Origin: Odontocerum albicorne | Taxonomy: Eukaryota; Arthropoda; Insecta; Trichoptera; Odontoceridae | NCBI GenBank assembly: GCA_949825065.1 | Contig: OX463856.1 | Span: 16,762,095 to 16,826,094 of the forward strand | DNA: 64,000 nucleotides | Direction: 5' to 3' | In this document: positions 21,340-33,169 of the stretch, piece by piece | Layout of the letters: each line of letters opens with the position of its first letter | How positions within the stretch are numbered: the stretch's first letter is position 1 | The notes under the pieces: generated by a model | Seen by the model: only the letters and a program-made list of their open reading frames with translations | The model's database searches: none | What the model was told of the DNA's origin: nothing | Program-made: the position numbers and the translations under genes

Positions 21340-22330
21340 GGCGGATAAATTAACGCAGATGGCGCTATACAAAAAAAATTATATATTAAAATAATATTTT
21401 ATATAATTAAAATAGTAAAGCTATAAATAATTAAATAATTATTTAAGAATAATAAATTTAATATAAATATAAAAATATTAATATATTTAATATTAAATTT
21501 CATTTTATTAAGTGTATTATATTATTATTTATTATTGTTTATTATTAAAAATAAAAAAAAATTTTTTTTTATTAAATTAAAAGAGACTTTCTTGAATTAA
21601 ATTCCACAGAACCATTTCCTAATCCTAAAAAAATCGTTAACAAATCGAAAAAAAGCAATGCATAAAATCAACTTTTCCTAAGATCTAAGAAGTTTCACTT
21701 CTACCACGTGAGAGTATCACGCATCTCTTTTTTTATACATACTATATAAGTTATATTTATTTTAGCGATCCTCGATCTTTTTATACATATAAGTTATTGT
21801 TATATCTTTATTTTAGATCATTTTATAAATATAAGCTATATTTGTTTTAGCGATTATATTTATTTTAACGATACTCGAAATATTTGAAAACAGATAAAAT
21901 ATTACTTGGATATTTTTTACAAATTTAGTATTAGTTCTGTCAAATATATTTCCTGCGCTTGCGCTATAAAGTCCTGATTCAGCCATATTAAGATTTTCTC
22001 AAGCTGCTATGACACAATGGAACTTATCCTTATTAACACAAATGTTAGTTTGACGTATCTTGGATTCTAACCTATTTTTCCTCTGTAATAAATTTATTAT
22101 CAGTTCGTGTCTCGACTCAAAAATAAAACATTTATTATATATAAAATTTATTATTTATTTTTAAACATTAAATTATTAAATATTTTATTTATATAGACTA
22201 AAAATTAAATATTTGATATAAACTCCGAAACGTCGAAAATGAAATTTGACATGTGTCACAAATCTAGTTAGTCCTTGTCCCCGACAGGTTCGCATAGATA
22301 TTTGTTTTTTATTTAAAAATTTTATTATAT
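21340..22330. other. Very AT-rich segment inside Helitron limits
   Basis: Mostly TTTAT/ATAAA runs, no coding potential. Could be a further insertion or degenerate Helitron DNA. Confidence 0.5.
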
Positions 22331-22477
22331 ACACTGATATTTATATATAAATAAAAATGAAAAAACATTTCCGTTGACGAATATCAACTTTACTCAAAAT
22401 TTCAAAGCAATCGGTAGAGAACTTCCGGAGATTAGCTGCCTTCAATTAACGAACATTTACATTTTTATTTATATAGA

Positions 22478-23814
22478 TTCTGTCATAAATTGTCACATCA
22501 TGTGTTTTTCTCAATGCACGTATTTAAACCACATTTATTCGGCTCCTTTCAGTTCGGTTTTTTAAATAAATATTTACACGAAAATAATCGTCAAGCAAAT
22601 CGTTTAATTACTGGAACTGTACATGAAATAAGTTTAAACCAATAATATGCTTTTGAAAAATAAAATGTATAACATACTCATTAAGTTTATCTACAAATCA
22701 ATCACATTGACAATTATATTGATTAAACTTTGAGTATATATTTAGCGATTTATTCAATAGGATCTTCTTCACTTATTTTGTACAGTGGTCTTGAAATATC
22801 AAGACGACACTTGAAGGTCTCCGATTGTCACAGAATTCAGGCACTGTCACAATTGTGTTTTACAATGATAATAATAATTTCAGGAATATTTTGCCTTCTA
22901 CTCGGAAATCGATATTAAACTGAAAAGGGGTTCATTTATCTTGCTGTTACATTTCATCGGAATCTAGAAATTCATTAGTTTCACCATCAATATAGAGACC
23001 TTGTTTCAAAATTTCAGGAGTAATTTTTTCAGCAGTTATTTTTTTATCGTTTTGAACTTAACTAAAACTATTATATTTTATGATATTGTTTAACACTTTC
23101 ATCCATTCATTAATTCGTGAAGTTCTCTTCAACTAATCTGAATTGTAGATTCAAACAGACATATTGAAGAGTGTGACGGGAAGATACAATTATTTTCAGA
23201 ACGTTAATTGAGCCTTCGGATTATGAACCACTGGAGTAGGCCGTAGACTCATAGTTTTTTAGCAATACTACCGAACGCGAATAGGTAATAACGCTCGCAG
23301 ACGTATAGCGCACGTTTCTGTTGATACTTAACGAAATCTTTTACTGGATTTGGATTAATTTTTCATTTTGGGTGTCATCAATAATCTAACTCGAATTCCC
23401 CGATAAAAAGTTAAGTTTCGTACCAAAAATACTTTAGAAATAATATTTTTTTTTTAAAAGATCGTTTCTAATTAAGTAAAAAATATAAAGAAAAACATGT
23501 GTTTCTGGATAAATTAAATAATAGATTTTACTGTATGGGATTGTATTGCTCTTTCGTTATTTAGTTTTAATTGATTATTGTGTTTTTTTTTACCACTTTT
23601 GTGATTTTTTCCCGTGTTTTTTGAGGATTTGTGAAGTTGTACTTGTCTTATTCCGTATTTTGTACTTAGTTTTTAATTTGTGTTTTGTTTTTAATGATTT
23701 GCCAAGTACACTTATGTAAGAGTAGAACATGTATTTTATAGAAAAAAAGGTCTATTATTTAATAGGTCCATCAATATGTTAAAAGAAGTTTGTTGATCGG
23801 AAGATTGATATTGT
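22478..23814. other. Non-coding AT-rich stretch
   Basis: No gene or element recognised. Confidence 0.5.
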
Positions 23815-24010
23815 TATAAATAAATAAATAAATATAGGTTTATTGATAGCATCATAGTATGTACATAATATATTTAAATACATAAAAAAAACACATAAAT
23901 AGCAGAAAATACATTTAGGAGAGAAGCTATCAAAAGGTCTGAGCTTATCTCATAACATCTCCCTAGAAAAGTTACACTCCACCAATATAGGGCAAGCCCA
24001 GCCGCGAGGA
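23815..24010 (-). mobile_element. LINE-like 3' tail, family T, copy 1
   Basis: The minus strand reads TCGCGGCTGGGCTTGCCC, TATATTGGTGGAGTG, GATGTTATGAGATAAGC, then CTTTTGATAGCTTC and TATCAATAAACC-type sequence with an ATTTATTTATT tail. It matches 31955-32137 and 57640-57835. The conserved end plus short-repeat tail is typical of a 5'-truncated retroposon. Confidence 0.7.
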
Positions 24011-25134
24011 CACCATATGTTTTTCAGCCCACACTCCGTGCATTACTATTAATTGAAATATTTTTTGGAAGCCGAACAAGCTAATGAACCTAAGTACGCA
24101 GAAACAAATCTTAGATTTGTTATTTCTGATGCAATGCTTACATATAAAAGAAGAATTGATTCATCGAAAATTTTAATGGATATTAACCATTTTACTGCTG
24201 GACAATTTTTTCAATGCTATAAAAGGTCTATATAGAGACTCTCAGCACTCGAACGGTTAATCTTAAAAAAATAACAAACTCGTGTGCTCACTTGTAGCAC
24301 AAGATACAAGTTGTTTCGCAACATTAAAACATTCCATATGTTGATACAGGATAACTCAACTCTAAAGGTCAATTATTGTCCTTGTATGTTACTCGTTTAT
24401 GTATATTAGGTTATTTATCTAGGGAATTTGATGTTATTGGGTCAAACATATATCAAATATAAAATAAATGAAAGCCTTTATAATCCTTAAATATTTATTT
24501 TCGCTGAACTGATTCTTTTGTTCTGTTTGAGATGGCTTTGACAAGGCGATCACATGCTTATTGCATTGCGTTTATTGTCATTAAATAAATAGCGTATAAA
24601 GTGAAAATACTATTTGATTTTTCAGAATTATCCAAAGAATTTTTATCTATAAATCGACAGAAATATTGTAAAAAATGCGTAAATTTTCATTGAGTTAACA
24701 TTTTTGTAAGTTTGTCATTTGGGTTTAAACGATTCAAGCAATTCTATTTAAATAAAAAACGTATCATTTTTGGCAAAGGTCAAAGAGGTTTTAAAAAATC
24801 GCAAGCAAAATGTCATAACTGTCTTTGAGTTTTTTTCAAAGCTTCTAATAATATTATTTTCCAGCTTTTTTGAAACCAAAACACGAGAAAATCTGGAAAA
24901 GTAATGTCGTACCCAGTCGCATGTGTATGTAAATATATTGGATTTATTATGCAAATTATCCAGATTTCATTCCATACTCGTTGTTTGAATTGCTTTTTAA
25001 ATAAAATCTTTTTGCTTATTATGGAATAATATATTTACGAAAAATCGTACCAAAAAGAATCCAATGTGTTTTTAAAATAACGAACAAAAATAAGATATAA
25101 TAATAATAATAATAGAACAATTTAAATAGTGCCG
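24011..25134. other. Non-coding; one unassigned 60-codon ORF
   Basis: The ORF 24053-24235 (+) starts MKYFLEAEQANEPKYAETNL and ends FTAGQFFQCYKRSI. It is less biased in composition than its neighbours, but I recognise no domain and no adjacent exon or promoter. Confidence 0.35.
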
Positions 25135-25830
25135 TTCCGAAAGCGAACTCTCTTCAAAGGCGTTTTTACTCGGGATACAAACCCCACTATTATTGACAGA
25201 TTAAAAATATTAAAAAAAAGTTGAGCGTAAGGATAAGAAGGGGGGAGGGGCTGCGGTTAATAGTAAAGAAACTTTCAGAAAAAAATACTTGTTAAGAAAA
25301 CCGCGGAAAATTTACTCAGGGCAGACGAATTAATGAGAAACGTTTGTATGTATCTACCAATATATGAAGTAACACATTCGGCTTTAGATGTAATGTAATA
25401 TTCCTTTCCTCTCCACCATCCTTTCCTTTCCTTTTGATTGATGATATCTTACTTTACATGAAAAATAATGTTCGGGTGATTGTCCGTCTTTGTGGGGTTC
25501 GTGAGCATGTTCTCGCGTATATGTTTGATTTCGTGGGGATGGATAGTCATTTGAATGATTTATGCAACCACGTAACTTGCTTCATTTACTTTTGTCTGGT
25601 TGGTTGGAAGAGATTGCCACCTGGCAATAAACCCGCCAGATTGTATTGCAATAAAAGTGTTAAATAAATAAAATAAAAAAATAAATATTCATATTTATAT
25701 TCATAAATTTAGATAAGACTTCCTAAAAAAGTTTAATGATTCCTAAAGCTGCGAGGGCCACTCATATCTCTGAAACTTTGAGGCAGATAAAGATCGATCT
25801 AATTGAAATATTACTCTAGAAAACAAACGT
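25135..25830. repeat. Dispersed repeat H, copy 1, interrupted by a LINE
   Basis: The left part (25135-25404: CGAACTCTCTTCAAAGGCG, ACTCGGGATACAAACCC, CTATTATTGACAGATT, GCTGCGGTTAATAG, ACATTCGGCTTTAGATG) and the right part (25690-25830: CTAAAGCTGCGAGGGCCACTC, GAGGCAGATAAAGATCGA) flank a LINE fragment. The uninterrupted form is at 30660-31100. The left end includes a minus-strand B-box-like GTTTGTATCCC. Confidence 0.75.
25405..25689 (+). mobile_element. LINE family L1a 3' fragment inserted in repeat H
   Basis: Starts CCTTTCCTCTCCACC, includes an open frame ending LVGWKRLPPGNKPARLYCNK, and ends in an AAATAAATAAAATAAAA tail. The same 3' end is found at 27100-27420 and 54780-55045. The tail block TTGGTTGGAAGAGATTGCCA is shared with SINE-B. 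Confidence 0.75.
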
Positions 25831-26407
25831 TAACATCTAAAATTCGACCAAAGTCAAAATAATCTCTACCACTGCCCGGTTGTTTTTTTTAAGAATTCTT
25901 AGTTTTGTGAAGGGTTTACTAAAACTGTTATATCTATGTGAATATCAGAATTTTTTAAATAAAACTTTGCATATTTATTAAAATAAACTTTTGTTAAGTT
26001 TGGTAATTGTGCCAACATTCTCCTTTCTGGAGAGCTACATCACACTCCTTACACATGTACTCGTACCGGGTCTCTTTCAAGTTCTGTAACTTGTTGAAAA
26101 CATTCTGTTATGGTGATATGACACTCGAAAATTGTGTCCACTCTGGAAAACCGATTACCACTGATAGTGACCAAATCAAAGCTTTTTTAGGAACGGGTTT
26201 TTCTATCAAATGCTTCGGCTTAAACTTTATGGAATTTTATTTGTTTGTATTTTTAACTATAAATTACTGTGTAATTTCATTAATTACATGTATCCTCACA
26301 ACACGTATTTCAACCTCTATTCTTGAGACTTTCTTTAGATGGAATTATCAATGTTTGACTGATTTTTTGTGGATGATTGGATCATAAAACTCGAGCTTAT
26401 GAGCTAA
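25690..26407. other. Repeat H right part, then unassigned sequence
   Basis: The region 26230-26370 shares a degenerate segment (TTTCATTAATTACATGTATC, TTTCTTTAGATGG) with repeat K at 55190-55400. No gene recognised in the 126-codon ORF 26007-26387. Confidence 0.4.
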
Positions 26408-26615
26408 AAAGATGACTCCGTGGTCTAGTTAGTAAAAAACCTATTTTCCGACGCGTGTTTTGCAGATTAGATTTCCACTGATGCCATTTTTTTGTAAATA
26501 AAAGTATTAGTCTGATTTTCACTTCAACATCTCTCTGGTTGGTTGTGAGGGATTGATATATGCCAATAAGCCCACCAGTTTGTGATGCGTACAATGAAAG
26601 CGTAATACTCGTACA
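26408..26615 (+). mobile_element. SINE-B copy, diverged, full length
   Basis: The tRNA-like head has GACTCCGTGGTCTAGTTAGT (A-box region), a degraded B-box region, a middle GTCTGATTTTCACTTC, and the family tail CTGGTTGGTTGTGAGGGATT..CCAATAAGCCCACCAG..TGAAAGCGTAATAC. This order matches the well-preserved copy at 47990-48178. Confidence 0.75.
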
Positions 26616-26639
26616 ATCGAATTTTGATATCTACCATAA

Positions 26640-27420
26640 AATTTTTAGTCGTTCCGATTTTGGACTATGCGGACGTCTGTTATTTGTAGATAACGGGGCA
26701 ACAGCTGGATAAATTACAATGTCCTCAAAATGTTTTTCTAAGATTTATTTATAACCTGAGACAGCACAATCCTATCACTTCATACCAGAAGGCGCTGGAC
26801 TAGTTGAATATTAGAAATAGACACCAAATTAACATACTGTCTATTGTAATATTCCTTACTGTCCCACCGCCACCTTTTATCTCGCCGAAAATTTTCAGCG
26901 TCTTTCCGATCATGGACTTGCGCTAAGCTCAGATATTGTTTAATTGCATTCCTGGTTCACCGCTTTTATTTTTTTTACATCGACCTTAACTGTCCATGCA
27001 GCGAAACTTTGCAACCATGTACAAACCACAATGTTAGACTCGATTCGTCCTTGGCATGCTTTAAGAAGTCACTGAAAAATTTGTAGACAGTAATATAACG
27101 TGTTTCATTCCTGATTTTCCTTTCCTCTCCACCATGTTTTGCTGTTCCTTTGATTGATTATATCTCCCTTTACATGAAAAATAATGTTGGGGTAATTGTT
27201 CGTCTTTGTGGGGTTGTTGAGCATATGATCACGTAGATGTTCATGAATTTTGTGGAGATAGGTAGTCATTATGTATACACGTATGTTCATAAATGTCATA
27301 AAGTTGAGTAATCATTTGAATATTTTTTGTGACCATGTAACTTGCTTTATTTACTTTGGTCTGGATATTTGGAAGAGATTGTCGCCGAGAAATAAGAAGT
27401 GAATTGTTTAATAAAAAAAT
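26640..27420 (+). mobile_element. LINE L1a: reverse transcriptase C-terminus and 3' end
   Basis: The frame gives VVPILDYADVCYL, QLDKLQCPQNVFLRFIYNLR, QHNPITSYQKALD, SPKIFSVFPIMDLR and a LHRP-LSMQ block. These follow the usual order of the C-terminal region of jockey/CR1-type non-LTR proteins (LDY.DVVY, L.KLQ..QN..RFIYNL, SYY..L.WL, F...SDH.L). Stops follow CYL, KALD and MDLR. The 3' part (27100-27420) repeats the CCTTTCCTCTCCACCATG block and the RDC-type tail region, damaged by a small insertion near 27260. Confidence 0.82.
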
Positions 27421-27529
27421 AAAATCTAAAAACCAGTCGATTGATGATAAATACACTAATTTGTTCTCCATTATTGGGACTATTAATCTCACTTCCGTGC
27501 AATATTACAAAATAATTTACGAAATAACG

Positions 27530-27960
27530 CTTATTAACTTCACTTTCTTTGGTGCACTACCTGTCTTAAGAGATAAGCTTCTTTCATGGTCTATTCAAAA
27601 TAGATGCTCAATCAATCTGAGGTGGACTGGACATGTGACACGCATGGGTAAAAATGCGTCTTATCCAGAAAAGTAATGAGCGAGCGAAAGTTTTGTAGAC
27701 AGAAGAAGCGCTACAAGGACAGACTGCAGGAGTCACTGACTGGGATCAGGTGGTTCAAGATCGTGGCAGGTGGAAAGCTATCTGTTTTCGGGCTGATGGC
27801 TTCTCAACAGCTTGACGTATACAAAATACTCAGCGTATTGCAAAAATGAGGCTGCGTGACCAGGCGACATAGCGGTATCCACAATCTATGATGTCTGCGA
27901 AAGGGTATGCGCGTTTAATAGACTAAATTTTAAGCTTGCAAGGTCATAAGCATCATTAGC
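27530..27960 (+). mobile_element. Non-LTR C-terminal remnant, different family
   Basis: The frame gives LRDKLLSWSIQNR and INLRWTGHVTRMGKNASYPE, then after a stop SFVDRRSATRTDCRSH and GSGGSRSWQVESYLF. The LRW.GHV.RM block followed by a glycine/arginine-rich stretch is the C-terminal signature of an arthropod non-LTR element, distinct from the one at 18269. Confidence 0.65.
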
Positions 27961-28999
27961 ATCATGCCATGCCCCTACTGGTGTAGATAGAGATAACATA
28001 CATCTATTTAATTTTATTCTGGGCCACATCTTTGGGTTCTGTCACATCCATACACTTGAGCATACATACTCCCCTGTTGTTTTTACTCTTTGTTCTTTTA
28101 GAGTTTGATTCATTTGGTAATATCACGTTTTCTTGGCCTTTCCAAACTTCTCATACTTTCTATACTACTGTCATCGCCCGTAAGGTGAAACTTTATTAGC
28201 TTCTTAAGTGTTTATGCAATTTTATTATTATTTTGACTCTCTTATTCTCAAACAAACAGTTTCAATAAATATGGCAATAAAAGTACTTATAATTTAAAAT
28301 TGTCGAACATTCAACATAATGCAACATTATAGATGCGAAGTATTAAATGTTATCTATTTGCGGATTTACGGTATGTTTTATTGCTCACTTTATTACCCAG
28401 TAAAACAAATTGGAAGCCGATGCATTGTGTAAAATCTATAGTGCATTATCCGATAATTTTTGTAACAATTTTTCGGAATGTTATTTTAGCCTGACTGAAC
28501 TGATAATAGATACATTAAAATAGCAAACTTTTCTGACGACATGATTTTTACCCCATTGATTTTAATATTTGTTCAATTCAACCACAAATAATTGGAATGT
28601 TAAATGATTTTAACGTTTATACGCAGAAATAATAAAAAAAAAAACTCAAAAAACTTTTGTTCAGTGTATTGATGCGCAAAAAAAAGCATTGCTCATTGAA
28701 TATTGATGAAAATAATATTTTAAATAAATTAACTACTAACTGCCACGAGGGATAAACATGCACTTGTTAAAGTAAGTGTATTGGAAAAGAAAAATATGTT
28801 TGTATGACTAACGAAATACTACAGCTTATGAATGAACAAATAGAGAAACCAACACTAAATTGTAACAAAAAGAATAAATTCTGGAAGTCAGTGGATTTAT
28901 GACAGGTGCGAGGAGATTGAGAGTTTGGAGGACTAAAATAATATTTTATTGTTTATAAGAAAATCATTATTGTCTACAGTATGCCTTTGACGAGTCTTT
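27961..28999. other. Non-coding stretch
   Basis: No gene or repeat recognised. Confidence 0.5.
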
Positions 29000-29120
29000 C
29001 GATTTTTTGGGCATATTGCTCGTGGCCAAGGAGACAGTTTGGAGAGGTTGTGGTGAGGCGTGGAAGGTAAATGTACAAGAGGAAGAAGGGAGTCATGATG
29101 CTCAGTCATGACGAGAAAAT
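29000..29120 (+). mobile_element. Non-LTR C-terminal scrap
   Basis: The translation gives FFGHIARGQGDSLERLVVRR then GKVNVQEEEG, similar to FLGHI.R...DSLE....GKV.G.RRRGR blocks of non-LTR proteins. Very short. Confidence 0.55.
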
Positions 29121-29154
29121 CAAACAGATTTATTTCTTTATATAAATAAACGAT

Positions 29155-29305
29155 ACAATGTTCCTTATAACAAAATGTACCTTATAACAATGTACCTTAT
29201 AACAATGTACCTTATAACAAAAATAATAAGAAATAAAGAGTCAGTAGTAAGTGTTCAAATACTATAAAGAGTCAGTAGTAAGTGTTCAAATACTCGTATT
29301 ATCGG
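29155..29305. repeat. Two short tandem repeats side by side
   Basis: Four copies of ATGTACCTTATAACA-type units (15-19 bp), then two copies of AGAGTCAGTAGTAAGTGTTC plus AAATACT. Confidence 0.85.
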
Positions 29306-29425
29306 TGTCATGAAATTATCGGTGATTTCGTATATTTGACCAATTTATCTTTCTTTATGAAATATGAAGTAATTAAATTTTCTTATGATGAAAATGTATC
29401 TTTACATACTATTTGGAATCACTAA

Positions 29426-29946
29426 GGCCTCGGCCACACAGGTAGGAGCCTCGCTTAATGCTTAGAGCTATGCTGCGAGTTAGGCGACGTATCCTAGCGA
29501 ACCAACGCCCCGCATAATATCGCAATGGCCACACTGCACGCTTCGCGCCACATTGCATGACGTGTAGTCACCGAGTGAATCTCCTAGCGAACGGAAGTGT
29601 TGGTTAATTTTATTGTGTCATCGTGATTTTACAAGATGGCGGAAGTTTTAATAACAGCTGTGTATAAAAATGAGCCTTTGTGGAACCCATCGAGTAAATT
29701 ATACAAAAATGTATCTGTAATAAAATCACTTTGGAATGAAGTTGCACAGGAAGTAAATAAAGATGGTAAGTTGTAATGAAATTGGTTAGTTTTGAGAGTG
29801 GTATCGTGTGTTGACTCAACCGCTCCCAACTGTCAAATGAATTTGTGCGTAGCACTTTGGTGTGACCAAGGATGAAGTCACCTAGTATATGAGTCACGTA
29901 AAACCTAGCTTAGCACCTAACGAAGCACCTTGGTGTGGCCTCGGCT
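29426..29946 (+). mobile_element. PIF/Harbinger-like small element
   Basis: 521 bp flanked by TAA (29423-29425 and 29947-29949), the 3-bp target expected for PIF/Harbinger. The TIRs start GGCCTCGGCCACAC and AGCCGAGGCCACAC (reverse complement), with a few mismatches. Inner sequences CTTAATGCTTAG and GTTAGGTGCTAAG keep weak inverted symmetry. It contains only a MADF-type exon and no transposase, so it depends on another copy. Confidence 0.75.
29636..29765 (+). CDS. MADF-domain first exon (Harbinger accessory ORF)
   Basis: The ATG at 29636 opens 43 codons, MAEVLITAVYKNEPLWNPSS then KLYKNVSVIKSLWNEVAQEV and NKD, ending at a consensus splice donor G|GTAAGT at 29765/29766. The pattern LI.AV...P.LW......Y......W..VA.E. 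is the first half of a MADF domain, a Myb-like DNA-binding fold. PIF/Harbinger elements encode a Myb/MADF-like partner that helps the transposase enter the nucleus and bind DNA. The second half of the domain and any acceptor are absent here, so internal deletion after the donor is likely. No stop interrupts the exon, which suggests a fairly recent loss or a co-opted exon. The domain assignment is by eye. Confidence 0.65.
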
Positions 29947-29949
29947 TAA

Positions 29950-30655
29950 CAGTTTGCCAGTAGTTTTTTTTTCCGTTACGTCTTCCGTTACAGTAAGATT
30001 TCGATTTCCCTTGTTCCATTGCTAACACGTACGATAACGAACTACGAGTTGTTGTCACTGACCACGCTCTTCAACATGTTCAAATTATCCATTTGATAGT
30101 GTTAAAGGGCAGCATAGAAATAAATAAAAAATAAGTAATTTTATATTTAAACAAATAAGCCCAAATAAAATTTTCTCATAAAAATAATACGAAGCCAAAA
30201 AATCAATATCTCTATAAAATAAGCTCTAAAATAAGTGTAATTATATTTAACGGAACATTGACGCGAAATCTATTTTTGGTTATGAGAAAAGTATTTAATC
30301 AGTACATGTTTTCAATTAATTTTATTAATTTATTATTTATAAATTTTGCTTCTTTTGAAATGCTTCGTTACAGCTTTATTGTTTTAAGTGATTGCATGGA
30401 AAAGTTTATTTACACGTTTTGTTAAATATTGTATAATAATGTAAAACTTGACTTATTGCACTTGTATTGCGTCCTTCCATGTTGTGTTAATGCACTTGGT
30501 CCAAAATTAGAGTCCAACCTTAACATTGAATATTAAATTTAGAACCCTTATTTTACAAAGGATATATAACTTCTTGAAAGGGTTCAAAGACAAACATCAA
30601 TAATTCCAAGATGTATGATTATTCTGCCTTACTAATACGAGTAGTAATAATGAAA
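29950..30655. other. Non-coding stretch
   Basis: No gene or element recognised. Confidence 0.5.
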
Positions 30656-30659
30656 GGAC

Positions 30660-31100
30660 AGTTTACAAAGCATCGCGTCGTTTAGAGAACAGACTCTCCT
30701 TAAGGGCGCTTTCACTCGGGATTCGAACCCTTTATTATTGACAGATTTAAAAAAGTTCTACGTCAGAATAAAAAGGTTAAGGCTGCGGTCGATAGATTAG
30801 GAACTTCCCCACAAGTGCATATATTAAAAAAAATTGGTAAGAAAAAAGCAGAAAACTTTTTAGGGAAGACAAGCTACAAAGAAACCTTTATATATTTTCC
30901 ATTACGCAATAATAAGATATTCGGCTTTAGATGGAGTGTAGTGTAAAGTGCTCATATATAATCAAATTTTAATGAGATTTAGCAAAAAAGGTTGCTTCTT
31001 AAAGCTGCACACACCACTCATTTCTCGAACACTGAGGTGGGCAAAGATTGATTCAATTGAAATGTTTCTCGAGAAAATAAACGTTCAACAAAAATAAATA
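30660..31100. repeat. Dispersed repeat H, copy 2 (uninterrupted)
   Basis: Contains AGACTCTCCTTAAGGGCGC, ACTCGGGATTCGAACCC, TTATTATTGACAGATT, ATATTCGGCTTTAGATGG, AAAGCTGCACACACCACTCA and GAGGTGGGCAAAGATTGA in the same order as 25135-25830. The minus strand has a B-box-like GGGTTCGAATCCC, so this may be a tRNA-derived retroposon in minus orientation. Confidence 0.75.
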
Positions 31101-31799
31101 TTGATTGTTTTCTTAGAAAATTGAAGTCAACGCTTTTGAAAGTTCTGTATATTTTTTTAATAAATTATATAAGTAACAGCTCTTTCACCATGTAATGACC
31201 TTGTTTGCTGAAACTGTGTAAGTCATTTAAGAAAAAAGTATACAAACGTACAATTTCCTTGTCGGGGTAGGAAGAGAGGACAGAGCGCCATACGATTTTG
31301 GTTATTTTTATTGACATAATTTCATTACAAGTAAACTGAAAATGGTGTAGAATAAGAAATAAAGCACTTTGTTTTTAAGAATCTCAATTGCGAGTGAGGT
31401 ATTTTCAACCTCATAAATAAATTCATCCAATTTCCCTAATCCTCTTGAAAAATTCAGATGCAAATGAAATGTATGCGGTATATAAAACATTTGAAAATTA
31501 TGCATTCCAAAATGACAAAAATGCAGCGGAACATGAATCTGCAGTGAATTCATCCGCGTTTCAGCGATTTTCAAATAATGATTAAGTCGACTGAAAAATA
31601 TACGTATGGTCCAGTCAACACGCAATGGTAATGAAAACCGTATCTCAGCAGTTTCTAAAGATTTTTTCAAAGTTTAAAACTTGTATTCCACTTAAATACT
31701 CTTTAAAAGCAAACATACGCGTGCGTTTTTATGCTGTGACGGTTACAGTTTTATAATACTGCTCGTCCAAGATGGTGGTATTTTGCATCTCATTAATGT
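31101..31799. other. Non-coding stretch
   Basis: The 120-codon minus ORF at 31308-31670 has no recognisable domain. Confidence 0.45.
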
Positions 31800-32950
31800 G
31801 ATTTTATCCTCGTTAGTGTGATTCTGATTTAAAGATAATGTTTTGCAAAGAATGTATAATTTATCAAGCGCTATCAAATTAACAAAGTTACTTAAACAGT
31901 AATGTTTCTTTATCGTAGTTTGTAAACTATTTAACATGATTATAGAAAAGATAGCCACATGGCTCGCCCTATATTGGTGGGGTGTATCTTGGCCGGGGGG
32001 ATGTTATTAGATGAGCCCTGACCTTTTAATAGCTTCTGTTTTTTTTAATGTATTATCTTTTTAATGTGTTCTTGAAATGCGTCTAAATGTATTATGTACA
32101 TACAATGTTGCTATCAATAAACCTGTATTTATTTATTATGCGAGTGTCATGTACTGATCAAATATTAATGCATGAATTACATCAGAGAGATTATATCTGA
32201 TTTATTCAGTTAACAGCAAGGGATATAAAAATAAACGTACGCAATCAAATTAACATAGCTATTAAAAGTATGTTTTATTGTTGCTTATACGCTTTTTCAC
32301 ATGATTTATGAGAGAAAGGTGTAGCGATTAAATAATAATGCATGAATTACTAGAAATTATTGCAATTTGATTCAATTGTGTGCAAGGAATATAAAATTTA
32401 TCATATGCGATCACATAAACATGGTTCCCAAATAAGTTGTTTCTATGTAGTTTTTATAATATTTTATAAACACAATTTATAAGAGTGACATGTAGCGGTC
32501 AAATAGTAAAGTATGAATTAAAAGAGTTTATAGCAGATTGATCAAATAGATTTCAAAGAATATAAAAAAATACACAATTAAATTAATAAAACTATTAAAA
32601 ATATGTTTTTAGATATTTTATAAGCTATTTTACATGATTTAAAAAAGCGTCACGTAGCGATCAAACAGCGACACATCAATTATGAAGGATTATAGCAGAT
32701 TGACCCTATGGATTGCAAAGAATTTAAAATTTCTAACACGCAAAGTATCCCAGTTGCTAAATATATGTTATATGTATTTTATAAGTTATTTTACGTGATT
32801 TATTAGAGCGGTATATAGCGATCAAATAACGTTGCACTAATTGTACAAGATTGTAGCAGTTTGATAAAATCGATTGCAATGAACAGAAAACATATTCGCA
32901 AAACGTCCAAATTAAATTAATACGGTGACGATCAAATGTTACAAAACAAG
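31800..32950. repeat. Degenerate ~165-bp tandem array, split by a LINE tail
   Basis: About six units carry GCAAAGAATATAAAA, ATCAAATTAA.A, TATTTTACATGATTTA, GTAGCGATCAAATA and ATTATAGCAGATTGA-type blocks. GCAA(A/G)GAAT cores lie near 31845, 32216, 32382, 32553, 32714 and 32876. Steps are 161-171 bp except where the retroposon tail at 31955-32137 sits. The divergence between units suggests an old satellite. Confidence 0.8.
31955..32137 (+). mobile_element. LINE-like 3' tail, family T, copy 2
   Basis: Begins GGCTCGCCCTATATTGGTGG, includes GATGTTATTAGATGAGCCC and TTTTAATAGCTTC, and ends TATCAATAAACCTGTATTTA with an ATTT tail. It interrupts a unit of the 165-bp array. Confidence 0.78.
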
Positions 32951-33169
32951 ATTCAATATTGTACATAATTTATTATTGATTTCGTGCAGTGAGATAAGAT
33001 GTTAGAAAATCAGTCAGCCACGCGATACATTGTTCCGTAATCGTATCATAATGGGTGTGTTAAGCCCGCTAGAAATGAAATTTCACCCCATTTTATTTTT
33101 ATAGTTCATTGAATGCTTACAAACAAAAACTATATGATGACATTAAAAATAACGCACTTCCTTAAATAA

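Larger units (their letters stand above)
18817..22477 (-). mobile_element. Helitron with both ends, degenerate
   Basis: On the minus strand the 5' end reads A|TCTATATAAATAAAAATG, followed by GTTCGTTAAT and CTCCGGAAGTTCTCTACCG, the usual Helitron start. The 3' end reads CCACGCG-type hairpin sequence, GGGTACAG and CTAG at 18820-18817, then T. The host bases are therefore A and T, as expected. It contains Rep remnants (19160-20346) and repeated copies of an N-terminal leader module. The 5' end is less certain than the 3' end because AT-rich sequence at 21360-22330 may include other insertions. Confidence 0.75.

Noticed and set aside
24053..24235. Candidate host exon
   Set aside because: No domain, no splice context or neighbouring exons that I can support; kept only as an unassigned ORF.
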